From positions 1 through 64,000 of the forward strand of contig DATCBY010000072.1 of NCBI GenBank assembly GCA_036511595.1: a stretch of 64,000 nt of DNA, in the 5' to 3' direction. The position numbers and the translations under genes were made by a program. This stretch comes from DASZQY01 sp036511595. Its GTDB lineage: Bacteria; Pseudomonadota; Alphaproteobacteria; Rhizobiales; Kaistiaceae. Numbering within the stretch: position 1 is the first letter of the stretch; each line of letters starts with the position of its first letter. The notes under the pieces are model-generated. The model worked only from the letters and a program-made list of their open reading frames with translations. It was not told where the DNA came from and ran no database searches. Of the stretch, positions 43,735-52,890 are shown piece by piece.

Positions 43735-45048
43735 CTAGAAACTTCTCCTGAACCAGTCGCCGACGCGGGCGAAATAACCGCCGGTCCCCGTCATGGCGAA
43801 TTGCGGCTCGCGATCGTCCATCAGTTCCATCTGAGCGACCTGCGGGTAAATCATCAATCCGACGGCTACGGCGAAGGCCGGGCCCTTGGCGACGTCGGGC
43901 AGGCCCGCAACGCCGAGCGGCCGGCCGAGGCGCATATCGCGGGCAAGCACGCGCCGTGCCGCCTCGCCAAGACCGGTGAGCTGGCTGGCTCCGCCGGTGA
44001 TGACAAGACGGCGGCCAAACATCGAAGCAAACCCCGACACGTTAAGGCGATCGCGCACAAGTTCGAGAATCTCGTCGACGCGTGGGCGAATGATCCGCGT
44101 CAGCGCCGAGCGCGGCACCTGTGTGCCACCCGCGTGCTCATCGTCATCGCCTACCGGCTGCACGGAGAGCACCTCGCGATCGTCCGCCAGACCAGGCAGC
44201 GCACTGCCGTACATTGTCTTCAGCCGCTCGGCGTCCTCGACGCGCGTCGACAGGCCGCGGGCAATGTCGCTGGTGATGTGATGACCACCAACGGCCACGG
44301 CATCGACGTGGACAAACTTGCCACGATCAAAGACGGCGATTGTGGTGGTGGTCGCGCCGAGATCGATGACCGCGCAACCGAGTTCGGCCTCGTCGTCGGT
44401 GAGGACAGCAAGACTCGCAGCGTACGGCGAGGCGACCATCGCCTCAATCGAAAGATGGCAGCGATTGACCGCGAGTTCGAGGTTGCGCAGGGGCGGCTGG
44501 TCGGCGGTGACCATATGCATGGTGACACCCAGCCGCTCGCCCACCATCCCGAGCGGATCCGCGATGCCTCCTGCCCCGTCGATCGAGAACGCAGTCGGCA
44601 GCGCATGAACCGCAGTCCGCCCGGCTATGACCGAATGGCGGCGACCGACTGCCAGCACCTCGCCGATGTCCATCTCTGTGATCGGCAAGCCGGCGAGCGC
44701 GATGGAGGCGGAAGTAGGTTCGCTGCCGAGGCGGCCGGCGGAAACGTTGACTATAAGCGATTCGGCAGTCACCCCGGCCATGCGCTCGGCTGCATCGACC
44801 GTCAGGCGAATTGCCTGCTCGGCGTTGTCGAGATTGGCAATCGCGCCGGACTTGATGCCACGCGAGCGCTGATGCCCGATGCCGATAATCTCGATGGAGT
44901 GGGTCCGCCCTCGCGGGGCCTCGCCCGGCAAAGCAGGCGTGAGCCGTCCGACGAGACAGCAGATTTTGCTCGACCCGATGTCGAGGACGGAGACGATTGT
45001 CGAGCGGCGCGACGAGCCGCGACCCTCGGAATTCGCGAACAGACCCAT
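43735..45048 (-). CDS. ftsA: Cell division protein FtsA
   Basis: The 437-residue actin-like ATPase tethers FtsZ to the membrane. The phosphate-1 block VLDIGSSKICCLVG (about 20-33), the 1C domain characteristic of FtsA, the phosphate-2 block AVIDLGATTTTIAVFD (about 228) and ITGGASQL (about 350) are clear. The C-terminal amphipathic membrane helix is the YFARVGDWFRRSF end. Its ATG shares one base with the ftsQ stop (TGATG). Confidence 0.96.
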   Translation of the reverse strand: MGLFANSEGRGSSRRSTIVSVLDIGSSKICCLVGRLTPALPGEAPRGRTHSIEIIGIGHQRSRGIKSGAIANLDNAEQAIRLTVDAAERMAGVTAESLIVNVSAGRLGSEPTSASIALAGLPITEMDIGEVLAVGRRHSVIAGRTAVHALPTAFSIDGAGGIADPLGMVGERLGVTMHMVTADQPPLRNLELAVNRCHLSIEAMVASPYAASLAVLTDDEAELGCAVIDLGATTTTIAVFDRGKFVHVDAVAVGGHHITSDIARGLSTRVEDAERLKTMYGSALPGLADDREVLSVQPVGDDDEHAGGTQVPRSALTRIIRPRVDEILELVRDRLNVSGFASMFGRRLVITGGASQLTGLGEAARRVLARDMRLGRPLGVAGLPDVAKGPAFAVAVGLMIYPQVAQMELMDDREPQFAMTGTGGYFARVGDWFRRSF

Positions 45049-45965
45049 CAGGTGTTCGTCCTTCCGCGGATGGCCTTGTCGCGCGCCTTCAATTCGGCGG
45101 CGTGGGCATCGACGCCCGCCTGGGTGAGCCGGACGATCATCTGGCCCGGCTGGCGGAGATCGACGGCGGTGATTTCGCGGGAAAGCAAGCCGTGGTCGTG
45201 GTCGAGCCCGACTATGGTGGACAGTGCAGCTTGCGGATCTTCGGACGGCAGCATCAGCGCGATGCCATTCTTGAGCAGGATCGTCCAGCGGCTCTCGGAG
45301 ACAAGGACGCCGGCCTTCGCTTGACCCGCGATGCCCGGCTGATTGGCTAGCAGCGCCGCATAGTCGGCCGCCTTGTCTGCAGCGCCGGTGCCGACGACGC
45401 GCGGCAGCGCCTCGTACTGGTCGCTGACGTCGTCGGTAATGACCTTGCCGGCACGATCGATGAGTGAGACCACGCTGTCGTGCTGCCAGGTTGCGTACGC
45501 GTCGCGCTCAACGACGCCGATCTCGACGGTATCGGGATAGAGCTTTTTGAGCGTTGCCTCCTTGACCCACGGCAGCGCTTCGATGCGCGCCTTGGCGGCG
45601 TCAAGATTGAGCGTTAGCAGCGACGGATAGGTGCCGATGTCGAGCGCCGAGAGGACGTCGACCTCGGAGGTTTCGCTCTGTCCGGTAATTTTGACGTTCT
45701 GGATGGCGAATCCGGCCCACGCGGTGGTGGCGGACAGAACAGTCATCCCGTTGCCACCGATGACCACGCCGGCAATCACGGTGCACACAAACAGCGCCGC
45801 GAGCCCCTTCAATCCGAAATGGCGCGGCAGCTTCCAGTCGACGCGCCGGAACGCCCGCACCGGCCGCCGAAGGAACCGCGGCAATACAAGAGCGCGCTTT
45901 GCTCGGGCGCGCACCGCCTCGGCATCGACCGCGACATCGGCAATGTTACCGGCTAACGATTGCAA
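45048..45965 (-). CDS. ftsQ: Cell division protein FtsQ
   Basis: The 305-residue bitopic protein has a basic cytoplasmic N terminus, one transmembrane helix (about 52-72, GLAALFVCTVIAGVVIGG), a POTRA domain (about 90-160; VKITGQSETSEVDVLSAL) and a beta domain (about 165-285). It links early and late divisome parts with FtsB and FtsL. It overlaps ddl upstream by 13 bases and ftsA downstream by one. Confidence 0.94.
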   Translation of the reverse strand: MQSLAGNIADVAVDAEAVRARAKRALVLPRFLRRPVRAFRRVDWKLPRHFGLKGLAALFVCTVIAGVVIGGNGMTVLSATTAWAGFAIQNVKITGQSETSEVDVLSALDIGTYPSLLTLNLDAAKARIEALPWVKEATLKKLYPDTVEIGVVERDAYATWQHDSVVSLIDRAGKVITDDVSDQYEALPRVVGTGAADKAADYAALLANQPGIAGQAKAGVLVSESRWTILLKNGIALMLPSEDPQAALSTIVGLDHDHGLLSREITAVDLRQPGQMIVRLTQAGVDAHAAELKARDKAIRGRTNT

Positions 45966-46873
45966 GACGCATCCTCGACCATCCAGCGCACCAAGGCCCG
46001 GAAATCCATGCCGGCATAAGCCGCCATTTCCGGAACCAGAGACGTCGCCGTCATGCCGGGCTGCGTGTTCACCTCGAGACAGATGAGACCCTGTGTCCCC
46101 TCGAGTCGGTCGTCGTACCGAAAGTCGGCGCGGCTTACCCCACGGCAGCCCAAAGCCTGATGGGCGCGTAGTGCAAGCATCCGTACATTTTGGTAAATAA
46201 TTGATGAAATTTGTGCCGGAAGAATATGTTTTGAGCCACCTGCGACATACTTGGCATCATAGTCGTAGAACCGACCCTGCGTAACGATATCAATGACATC
46301 GAGGGGTTCGTCGCCGCGAACGGCACAGGTAAGCTCCCTTCCGCCGATGTAGCGTTCGACCATGACCATTTCACCGAAGGTCCAGTCCTCGCCGTAAAGC
46401 TGCTGCGGCGGATGCGTTTGATCCTCACGCACTATCAGCACGCCGAAGCTCGACCCCTCCGCCGGCGGCTTGACCACATAGGGGGGCGCCATGACGTGCG
46501 CCTTGGCTGCTTCGAAGCGACTGACCAGCACCGCATCGGCAACCGGAACCCCGGCCGCCTTCATCACGTCCTTGGCCTTCGGCTTGTTCATGGCGAGCGC
46601 AGAAGCGAGCACGCCCGAATGCGTATAGGGGATCGACAGAACCTCCAGGATGCCCTGGATGCTGCCATCCTCGCCGTAGGGTCCGTGGAGAGCGTTGAAG
46701 GCGACGTCCGGCTTCAGCCGCGCCAGCACCTCGGCCACGTCGCGACCTACATCGACGCGACTTACGCGAAAGCCGCCGGCCTCTAGGGCGTCGGCGCAAG
46801 CCTTGCCGGAGTTGAGCGAAACTGGGCGCTCGCTCGACCAGCCGCCCATGAGAACCGCGACGTGTTGGCTCAT
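45953..46873 (-). CDS. ddl: D-alanine-D-alanine ligase
   Basis: The 306-residue ATP-grasp enzyme makes the D-Ala-D-Ala end of the wall precursor in the cytoplasm. VLMGGWSSERPVSLNSG (7-23), ALHGPYGEDGSIQG (about 63-76), PPAEGSSFGV (about 138) and the metal-binding LEVNTQPGMT (about 275) are diagnostic. The stretch encoding residues about 205-240 (bases about 46150-46270) is markedly AT-richer than the rest, yet the frame is intact. The ATG overlaps the murB stop (ATGA). Confidence 0.96.
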   Translation of the reverse strand: MSQHVAVLMGGWSSERPVSLNSGKACADALEAGGFRVSRVDVGRDVAEVLARLKPDVAFNALHGPYGEDGSIQGILEVLSIPYTHSGVLASALAMNKPKAKDVMKAAGVPVADAVLVSRFEAAKAHVMAPPYVVKPPAEGSSFGVLIVREDQTHPPQQLYGEDWTFGEMVMVERYIGGRELTCAVRGDEPLDVIDIVTQGRFYDYDAKYVAGGSKHILPAQISSIIYQNVRMLALRAHQALGCRGVSRADFRYDDRLEGTQGLICLEVNTQPGMTATSLVPEMAAYAGMDFRALVRWMVEDASCNR

Positions 46874-47814
46874 CGGGCCAGGAACTCCCTGATCGAGGCA
46901 CCTTCGCGCAAGCGGCCCACCCGCTTGATCTCCCATTCCAGCCGAACGCCGCTGGTCTCCAGCACGCGACCACGAACCGTTTCGCCGAGCTGTTCGAGAT
47001 CGTGCGCGGTTGCCGGACCGGTGTTGATCAAAAAGTTGCAGTGCATTTCCGAAACCATCGCGCCGCCAATGTGCAGCCCACGACAGCCGGCGGCATCGAT
47101 TAGTTGCCACGCCTTCTGGCCCGGCGGGTTGGCGAAGGTGGAACCGCCGGTTTTCTCACGGATCGGCTGGGCGGTTTCGCGGTGATGCTCGACCGCATCC
47201 ATCTCGGCTTTGATTGCAGCCGCATCGGCGGGCTGGCCGCGGAAAAGCGCGTCGGTGAAAATCAGGCTATCGGCTGCTGCCGAGTGTCGGTAGGCGAACC
47301 CCATATCCGCATTGCTGAGAGTTTGGCGTTTGCCCTGCCGATCGACGGCATTAGCCTCGATCAGAACGTCGCGCGTCTCGCCGCCGCTGGCGCCCGCGTT
47401 CATGCGCAGCGCGCCGCCAACGGTGCCGGGTATACCATGGTAAAATGCGAGCCCACCGAGGCTTTGCTCGAGCGCAAACGACGCAAGCCGTTTGTCCGGC
47501 AGAGCGGCACCGGCGCGAACGCAATAGCCTGGCTCGCTCAAGGCCTGGCCAAACCCTTTCGCCGACAGGCGGATGGTGACGCCAGGGATGCCACTATCGC
47601 GCACCAACAGATTCGAGCCGACGCCGATCACCGTGACGGGCGTTTGGGAATCCAGTCGTGACAGGAACAGCGCCAGATCGTCTGCATCCGCAGGCTGGAA
47701 CAGCAACTCGGCCGGCCCACCGACACGAAACCAGGTGAACGGCGCCAGCTCCGCGTTAGGCGTCAGGCGGCCGCGGACACCATTGAAGTCGCCGAAGGAT
47801 GCGCGCGCGTTCAC
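46870..47814 (-). CDS. murB: UDP-N-acetylenolpyruvoylglucosamine reductase
   Basis: The 314-residue FAD enzyme reduces enolpyruvyl-UDP-GlcNAc to UDP-MurNAc. FAD-binding blocks VIGVGSNLLVRDSG (about 80-93) and GIPGTVGGALRMNAGA (about 125-140), the Tyr/Arg of FAYRHS and the Ser of GGSTFANPPG are present; the pattern is type I/IIa. The start is taken as the GTG at 47814, which overlaps the murC stop by four bases (GTGA); an upstream start at 47859 would lie inside murC. Confidence 0.94.
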   Translation of the reverse strand: MNARASFGDFNGVRGRLTPNAELAPFTWFRVGGPAELLFQPADADDLALFLSRLDSQTPVTVIGVGSNLLVRDSGIPGVTIRLSAKGFGQALSEPGYCVRAGAALPDKRLASFALEQSLGGLAFYHGIPGTVGGALRMNAGASGGETRDVLIEANAVDRQGKRQTLSNADMGFAYRHSAAADSLIFTDALFRGQPADAAAIKAEMDAVEHHRETAQPIREKTGGSTFANPPGQKAWQLIDAAGCRGLHIGGAMVSEMHCNFLINTGPATAHDLEQLGETVRGRVLETSGVRLEWEIKRVGRLREGASIREFLAR

Positions 47815-49223
47815 GACGGCCGCAATTTCGCCAGTTGATCCGGCAGCGCGCACGCCCACTGGCTGATCGAGCCGGCGCCAAGGTTGACTACCGTGTCGCC
47901 CGGTCGCGCGATTGACGCAATGAGCGGCGCCAGCGCGTCGGGTCCTTCCAGTGCGCGCACGTCTCGATGGCCACGCAGCCGAAGACCGTTGACCAGGGCG
48001 TCGCGGTCGATTCCCGGGATAGCCGCTTCACCCGCTGCATAAACCGGAGCAACGATCACCGTGTCAGCATCGTTGAAGCCGGTCGAGAACTGGTCGAAGA
48101 GATCGCGAAGACGCGTATACCGGTGCGGCTGCACGACCGCGATGATGTGGCCACTGGTCACCGAGCGCGCCGCCTTCAAGACGGCCGCGATCTCGACGGG
48201 GTGATGACCGTAGTCGTCGATGATCTCGACGCCATTCCACGCGCCAGTCCGGGTGAACCGGCGCTTGACCCCGCCGAAGCCGGCAAGTCCGGCAGCGATG
48301 GCGGTCTGGGACACACCGAGATGATGCGCGACCGCGATAGCACCCGTGGCATTCTCGACATTATGTTCGCCGGGCATGGAGATGGCGAGATTCTCGATCA
48401 CCGTGGCCGTGCCGGCGCCACGATCGCGGATAAGCACGGTAAACATCGGCCTGCGGTTCTCGATGCGCAGATCGGTATAGCGCACATCAGCCTGCGGACT
48501 TTTGCCGTAGGTGATCACTCGCCGGTCCTCGATATGCCCGATGAGTGCCTGCACTTCCGGATGATCGATGCACATCACCGCAAAGCCATAAAAGGGGACG
48601 TTCTCGACGAATTGAAGAAACGCCTCGCGCACCTTCTCGAACGACCCGTAGTGATCGAGATGCTCCGGATCGATGTTGGTGACCAGCGCCACGTCGGCGG
48701 GCAACTTGATGAACGTGCCGTCGGACTCGTCAGCCTCGACCACCATCCAGTCGCTGGTGCCCATCCGGGCGTTGGTGCCGTACGCGTTGATGATGCCGCC
48801 ATTGATGACGGTCGGATCGAAACCGCCGGCATCCAGCAGCGCCGCAACCATCGAGGTGGTCGTGGTCTTGCCATGCGTGCCCGCAACGGCGACCGCCTGC
48901 TTGAAACGCATCAGCTCGGCCAGCATCTCGGCGCGCCGGACGACGGGTAACAGGCGGGTGCGCGCGGCGACGAGTTCGGGATTATCACGCTTGATCGCGG
49001 AGGAAACGACGACGACTTTCGCTTCGCCGATATTTTCGGCACGATGGCCGATGGCGACGGGAATCCCGCGCTCCCGCAACCGCTGCACATTAGCGCTTTC
49101 CGCAATGTCCGATCCCTGCACCCGGTGGCCGAGATTGACGAGTACCTCGGCAATACCGCTCATGCCGATGCCACCGATGCCGACGAAATGAACCGGCCCG
49201 ATGTCTTCCTTGAGCATCTTCAT
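47811..49223 (-). CDS. murC: UDP-N-acetylmuramate-L-alanine ligase
   Basis: The 470-residue Mur ligase adds L-Ala to UDP-MurNAc. The N-terminal dinucleotide-like loop FVGIGGIGMSG (13-23), the ATP loop AGTHGKT (114-120) and the ATP-site lysine region are in place. Order within the cluster (murG-murC-murB) is standard. Its ATG overlaps the murG stop (ATGA). Confidence 0.97.
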   Translation of the reverse strand: MKMLKEDIGPVHFVGIGGIGMSGIAEVLVNLGHRVQGSDIAESANVQRLRERGIPVAIGHRAENIGEAKVVVVSSAIKRDNPELVAARTRLLPVVRRAEMLAELMRFKQAVAVAGTHGKTTTTSMVAALLDAGGFDPTVINGGIINAYGTNARMGTSDWMVVEADESDGTFIKLPADVALVTNIDPEHLDHYGSFEKVREAFLQFVENVPFYGFAVMCIDHPEVQALIGHIEDRRVITYGKSPQADVRYTDLRIENRRPMFTVLIRDRGAGTATVIENLAISMPGEHNVENATGAIAVAHHLGVSQTAIAAGLAGFGGVKRRFTRTGAWNGVEIIDDYGHHPVEIAAVLKAARSVTSGHIIAVVQPHRYTRLRDLFDQFSTGFNDADTVIVAPVYAAGEAAIPGIDRDALVNGLRLRGHRDVRALEGPDALAPLIASIARPGDTVVNLGAGSISQWACALPDQLAKLRPS

Positions 49224-50314
49224 GACCGATTCCCTGCCACGTTCTCGACGGCGTCGGCAAGGCGCTCGGCTGCATCGGGCCTGCCGATCGAGCGGGCAGC
49301 TGCAGCCGCGCGCGCCAGGCTGTCGGGAGAAGCCGTGAAGGCGGCAATTTCATTGGCAAGGCGGGCAGGCGTCAGATCCGACTGGTCGATCACCCAACCG
49401 CCGCCGGCGCCGGCCAGCACGCTGGCGTTTTCCTTCTGATCCTGATCGAGCGCGTGTGGAAGCGGCACGAGGATGGCGGGGCGGCCGATGACGGCAAGCT
49501 CGGCACAGGTGGAAGCGCCCGACCGGCAAACGACCAGATGGCTATTGGCAATACGCGCGGGCATGTCCGGGAAGAACGGCGCCAGATCTGCCTGCACGCC
49601 CAAAAGATCGTAGCCCTGGCGGACACGGCCGATATCTTCCGGGCGGCATTGCTGGACTAAATGAAGGCGCCGCCGTGTTTCCTTGGCCAGCAGTGCGACC
49701 GTCGCTGGCATCAGATCGGAAAAGACGCGCGCCCCCTGGCTGCCTCCGAAGATCAGCAGTCGGAACGGATCGGGCGGTGTGCGCAACGGATAGGGCGTCC
49801 CGGCCGCGGCGCTAACCGCCGGGCGCACCGGGTTGCCGGTCAGCACGACCCGAGCCGCAAACGCCTCAGTCCCGCCGACGGTACCAAAGCTGGTCGCGAT
49901 GCGGCCGACGCGGGAGGCAAGAAAACGGTTCGCACGACCCAGAACTGCGTTCTGCTCGTGAATCAGCGTCGGCACGCCGGCCAGAACTGCGGCCAGCATC
50001 GGCGGCACGGTCGGATAGCCGCCAAAGCCGACAACCGCTGCCGGTTCGATCCGCCCCATCAGCATGCGGGCGCGAATGAAACCGCCGGCAAGCGTGAGGA
50101 CCGCACGCGCGGCCGCCATCGGATCGCGGGTAATCGTCGCCGACTCGATGAGATGAATCTTCTCCGCTGGAAAATCATTGCCGTAGCTTTCGACGCGGCG
50201 GTCGGTGGCCAAGTGCACGCGCCAGCCGCGCTTGGCGAGTGCCAGGGCCAGCGCTTCGGCAGGGAAAAGGTGACCACCGGTGCCCCCGGCCGCGAGAAGA
50301 ACGAGACCCGGCAC
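49220..50314 (-). CDS. murG: Lipid II-forming GlcNAc transferase MurG
   Basis: The 364-residue peripheral membrane glycosyltransferase turns lipid I into lipid II. The GT28 glycine loop GGTGGHLFPAEALA (10-23), the IHEQNAVLG segment (about 117) and the C-terminal donor-binding region (GGSQGARVFSD, about 195; GASTCAEL, about 272) are clear. It lies between ftsW (8-base gap) and murC (4-base overlap). Confidence 0.96.
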   Translation of the reverse strand: MPGLVLLAAGGTGGHLFPAEALALALAKRGWRVHLATDRRVESYGNDFPAEKIHLIESATITRDPMAAARAVLTLAGGFIRARMLMGRIEPAAVVGFGGYPTVPPMLAAVLAGVPTLIHEQNAVLGRANRFLASRVGRIATSFGTVGGTEAFAARVVLTGNPVRPAVSAAAGTPYPLRTPPDPFRLLIFGGSQGARVFSDLMPATVALLAKETRRRLHLVQQCRPEDIGRVRQGYDLLGVQADLAPFFPDMPARIANSHLVVCRSGASTCAELAVIGRPAILVPLPHALDQDQKENASVLAGAGGGWVIDQSDLTPARLANEIAAFTASPDSLARAAAAARSIGRPDAAERLADAVENVAGNRS

Positions 50315-50322
50315 TCTTTTTC

Positions 50323-51483
50323 TCAGGCCAGACTGGCAGCAGGCGGCTGAACGTGGCCGACCGGTTTCGGCATTTTTCGTGGCTCCGGCCGTCGCCGCGT
50401 AAAGGCGAGCAGCAGGCCCATCCCGAAGCCGACCGCGATCATCGACGAACCGCCATAGGAGATGAAGGGCAGCGTCATGCCTTTCGCCGGAATGAGGTTG
50501 AGATTAACCGACATGTTGATGATCGACTGCACTCCGAAGAGGACCACAAGACCGGCAGATGCCAACCGGACGAACGGATCCTCGCTCTGGGCGCTGCGCG
50601 ACAGGCCGCGGAAGACGATCAGCGCGAAGACGGCAACCAGCAGCAGGCAACAGATGATGCCGAACTCCTCTGCACCGACCGCAAAGATGAAATCGGTGTG
50701 GGCGTCGGGCAGCACCCGTTTGACCATCCCCTCCCCCGGCCCTTGGCCGAACCAGCCGCCCCGAAGAATGGAGTCCAAAGCCTTGTCCACCTGAAACGTG
50801 TCGCCGGAAGCCGGAGATACGAAGCGATCGATGCGCGCCGCCACGTGCGGCAGCATCGTATAGGCGGCGAAGATCCCGCCGACGCCGATGGCGACCATCC
50901 CGGCGATCCAGAACCAGGACATTCCGGCAAGAAAGAAAAGCGCGCTCCACGAGATGAGCGTCAGCATGGTCTGTCCGAAATCGGGCTCGGCGATGAGCAG
51001 CGCCGCGACTATGGCGAGCAGGATCACCGCAAAGATGTCGCCGTGAATGTCTTTGCGCCGCCGGTTCTCGGCGAACAGCCAGGCGACTGTGACGACGAAT
51101 GCCGGCTTCATGAATTCAGACGGCTGGATGGAAAGCTCGCCGAAATTGATCCAGCGCCGTGCACCCTTGACGTCGACGCCGAGGAACAGCGTCGCGAGCA
51201 TGAGCACAAGCATGAGGAGCAGCACGATCAGCGAGGTGCGACGGGCGCGCTGCGGCGTGAGAAAGGAGGTACCGATCATGACGGCCAGCGCCGGAAAGAA
51301 GAAGGCGACATGCCGCTTGACGAAGTGAAAGCTGTCGTAACCGAGACGTTCGGCCACCGCCGGGCTCCCCGCAAAGGACAGCACGACGCCAACAAGCATC
51401 AGTACGATGAGACCTCCAAGCAGGTATTTGTCGACGGTCCACCACCACTCGGCGAGAGCACTACGATCGGCGCGGCTAACCAT
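50323..51483 (-). CDS. ftsW: Peptidoglycan polymerase FtsW
   Basis: The 386-residue SEDS protein has ten hydrophobic segments and polymerises lipid II into glycan at the septum with FtsI. Family residues include the QPSEFMKPAF segment (about 128-137), LIAEPDFGQTML (about 170) and PFISYGGSSM (about 345). Its ATG shares one base with the murD stop. Confidence 0.96.
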   Translation of the reverse strand: MVSRADRSALAEWWWTVDKYLLGGLIVLMLVGVVLSFAGSPAVAERLGYDSFHFVKRHVAFFFPALAVMIGTSFLTPQRARRTSLIVLLLMLVLMLATLFLGVDVKGARRWINFGELSIQPSEFMKPAFVVTVAWLFAENRRRKDIHGDIFAVILLAIVAALLIAEPDFGQTMLTLISWSALFFLAGMSWFWIAGMVAIGVGGIFAAYTMLPHVAARIDRFVSPASGDTFQVDKALDSILRGGWFGQGPGEGMVKRVLPDAHTDFIFAVGAEEFGIICCLLLVAVFALIVFRGLSRSAQSEDPFVRLASAGLVVLFGVQSIINMSVNLNLIPAKGMTLPFISYGGSSMIAVGFGMGLLLAFTRRRPEPRKMPKPVGHVQPPAASLA

Positions 51484-52883
51484 CAGGCTGCCTCCCCTTG
51501 GCTGGTAACCCCGTTGAGCTGACGCACGAGCGTGCGGAAAGCGTCACCGCGCTGCTCGAAGTTCTTGAACTGGTCGTAAGACGCGCACGCCGGCGACAGC
51601 AGCACGGCGGGCTCGCCGCGCGGGTCGTCGGCCGCGTCGGCCGCGGCGGCATTTACGGCATTCTGCAGCGTGCCGCAGATGACATGCTTGACCTGATCGC
51701 CAAGCGTCTCAGAGAATTGCCTGGCGGCCTCCCCGATGAGGTAAGCCTTGACGATGCGCGGAAAGAAAGGGGCCAGGCGGCTGATGCCGCCTTCCTTGGG
51801 CTTGCCGCCCGCGATCCAGTAGATGCGCGAAAGGATGGCCAACGCTTTCGCGGTTGCGTCAGCATTGGTCGCCTTGGAATCGTTGATGAAGACGACCCGA
51901 TCGCGCCGGCCAACCTCCTCGAAACGATGCGGCAGGCCAGGAAAGGATCGCAGCGCGCCGACGATCTCAGCGTCGCTGAGGCCGGCGGCACGAGCCACCG
52001 CGATAGCGGCCGCAGCATTCTGCGCGTTGTGAGAACCGCGAAGCGTGCCAACGCCGGCAAGTGTAGCGATCTTGCCGGATGCCCCGTTGGCGGCGACGAA
52101 AAGATCGGCGCCCTCGGCATAGACGCCGTCGGCGAGCGGACGGCGGGCGGAGACGCGAACAACCGTCTTGCCGGATCGCGCCAGACGGTCGGCGATCGAC
52201 TGGCACCATTCGTCGTCGACCGCGATGACCGCGATGTCGGCCTGTGCCACCAGCCGCTCCTTGATACGGGCGTAGGCGGCCGTGGTGCCGTGCCGATCGA
52301 GATGATCAGGCGTCAGATTGAGCAGGACGCCTATGGATGGGTTGAGGCTGGGCGCCAGATCGATCTGGAAGGACGAGCACTCGATGACGTGGTAGCTGCC
52401 CGTGCGCGGCGGTTCCAGCGACAGAACCGGTTTGCCGATGTTGCCGCCCAGTTCCACCTCGCGGCCGGTAGCTGACAGTATGTGAGCGATAAGCGCCGTC
52501 GTCGTCGACTTGCCGTTGGTGCCGGTAATGGCGACGAACGGCGCATTGGGCACGTTGCGCTTCCGCTCACGGCAAAATAGTTCGATATCGCCGATGACTT
52601 CGATGCCGGCGGCCCGGGCGCTGACCACCGGCCACGCCGGCTTCGGATGGGTGAGCGGGACGCCCGGCGCCAGCACAAGCGCGGCAAAGCCCTGCCAATC
52701 CGCGATCCGCAGATCCTCGATCGGCCAGCCGGCGTTCTTTGCAGCGGCAACGGTGGCGGGATTGTCGTCGAACGCGGCAACCGTCGCGCCCCCGGCGGCC
52801 AATGCCTCGACTGTCGCGCGCCCGCTGTCGCCAAGGCCGAAGACGGCCACGTTCTGTCCGCGGAAGCTGGTAACGGGAATCAT
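51483..52883 (-). CDS. murD: UDP-N-acetylmuramoyl-L-alanine-D-glutamate ligase
   Basis: The 466-residue Mur ligase adds D-Glu. The Rossmann-type start VAVFGLGDSGRAT (12-24), ATP loop TGTNGKS (120-126), the lysine-carbamate region after DHLDRHGT (about 200) and the C-terminal INDSKATNAD (about 325) are diagnostic. It follows mraY by seven bases. Confidence 0.97.
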   Translation of the reverse strand: MIPVTSFRGQNVAVFGLGDSGRATVEALAAGGATVAAFDDNPATVAAAKNAGWPIEDLRIADWQGFAALVLAPGVPLTHPKPAWPVVSARAAGIEVIGDIELFCRERKRNVPNAPFVAITGTNGKSTTTALIAHILSATGREVELGGNIGKPVLSLEPPRTGSYHVIECSSFQIDLAPSLNPSIGVLLNLTPDHLDRHGTTAAYARIKERLVAQADIAVIAVDDEWCQSIADRLARSGKTVVRVSARRPLADGVYAEGADLFVAANGASGKIATLAGVGTLRGSHNAQNAAAAIAVARAAGLSDAEIVGALRSFPGLPHRFEEVGRRDRVVFINDSKATNADATAKALAILSRIYWIAGGKPKEGGISRLAPFFPRIVKAYLIGEAARQFSETLGDQVKHVICGTLQNAVNAAAADAADDPRGEPAVLLSPACASYDQFKNFEQRGDAFRTLVRQLNGVTSQGEAA

Positions 52884-52890
52884 CGCGGCA

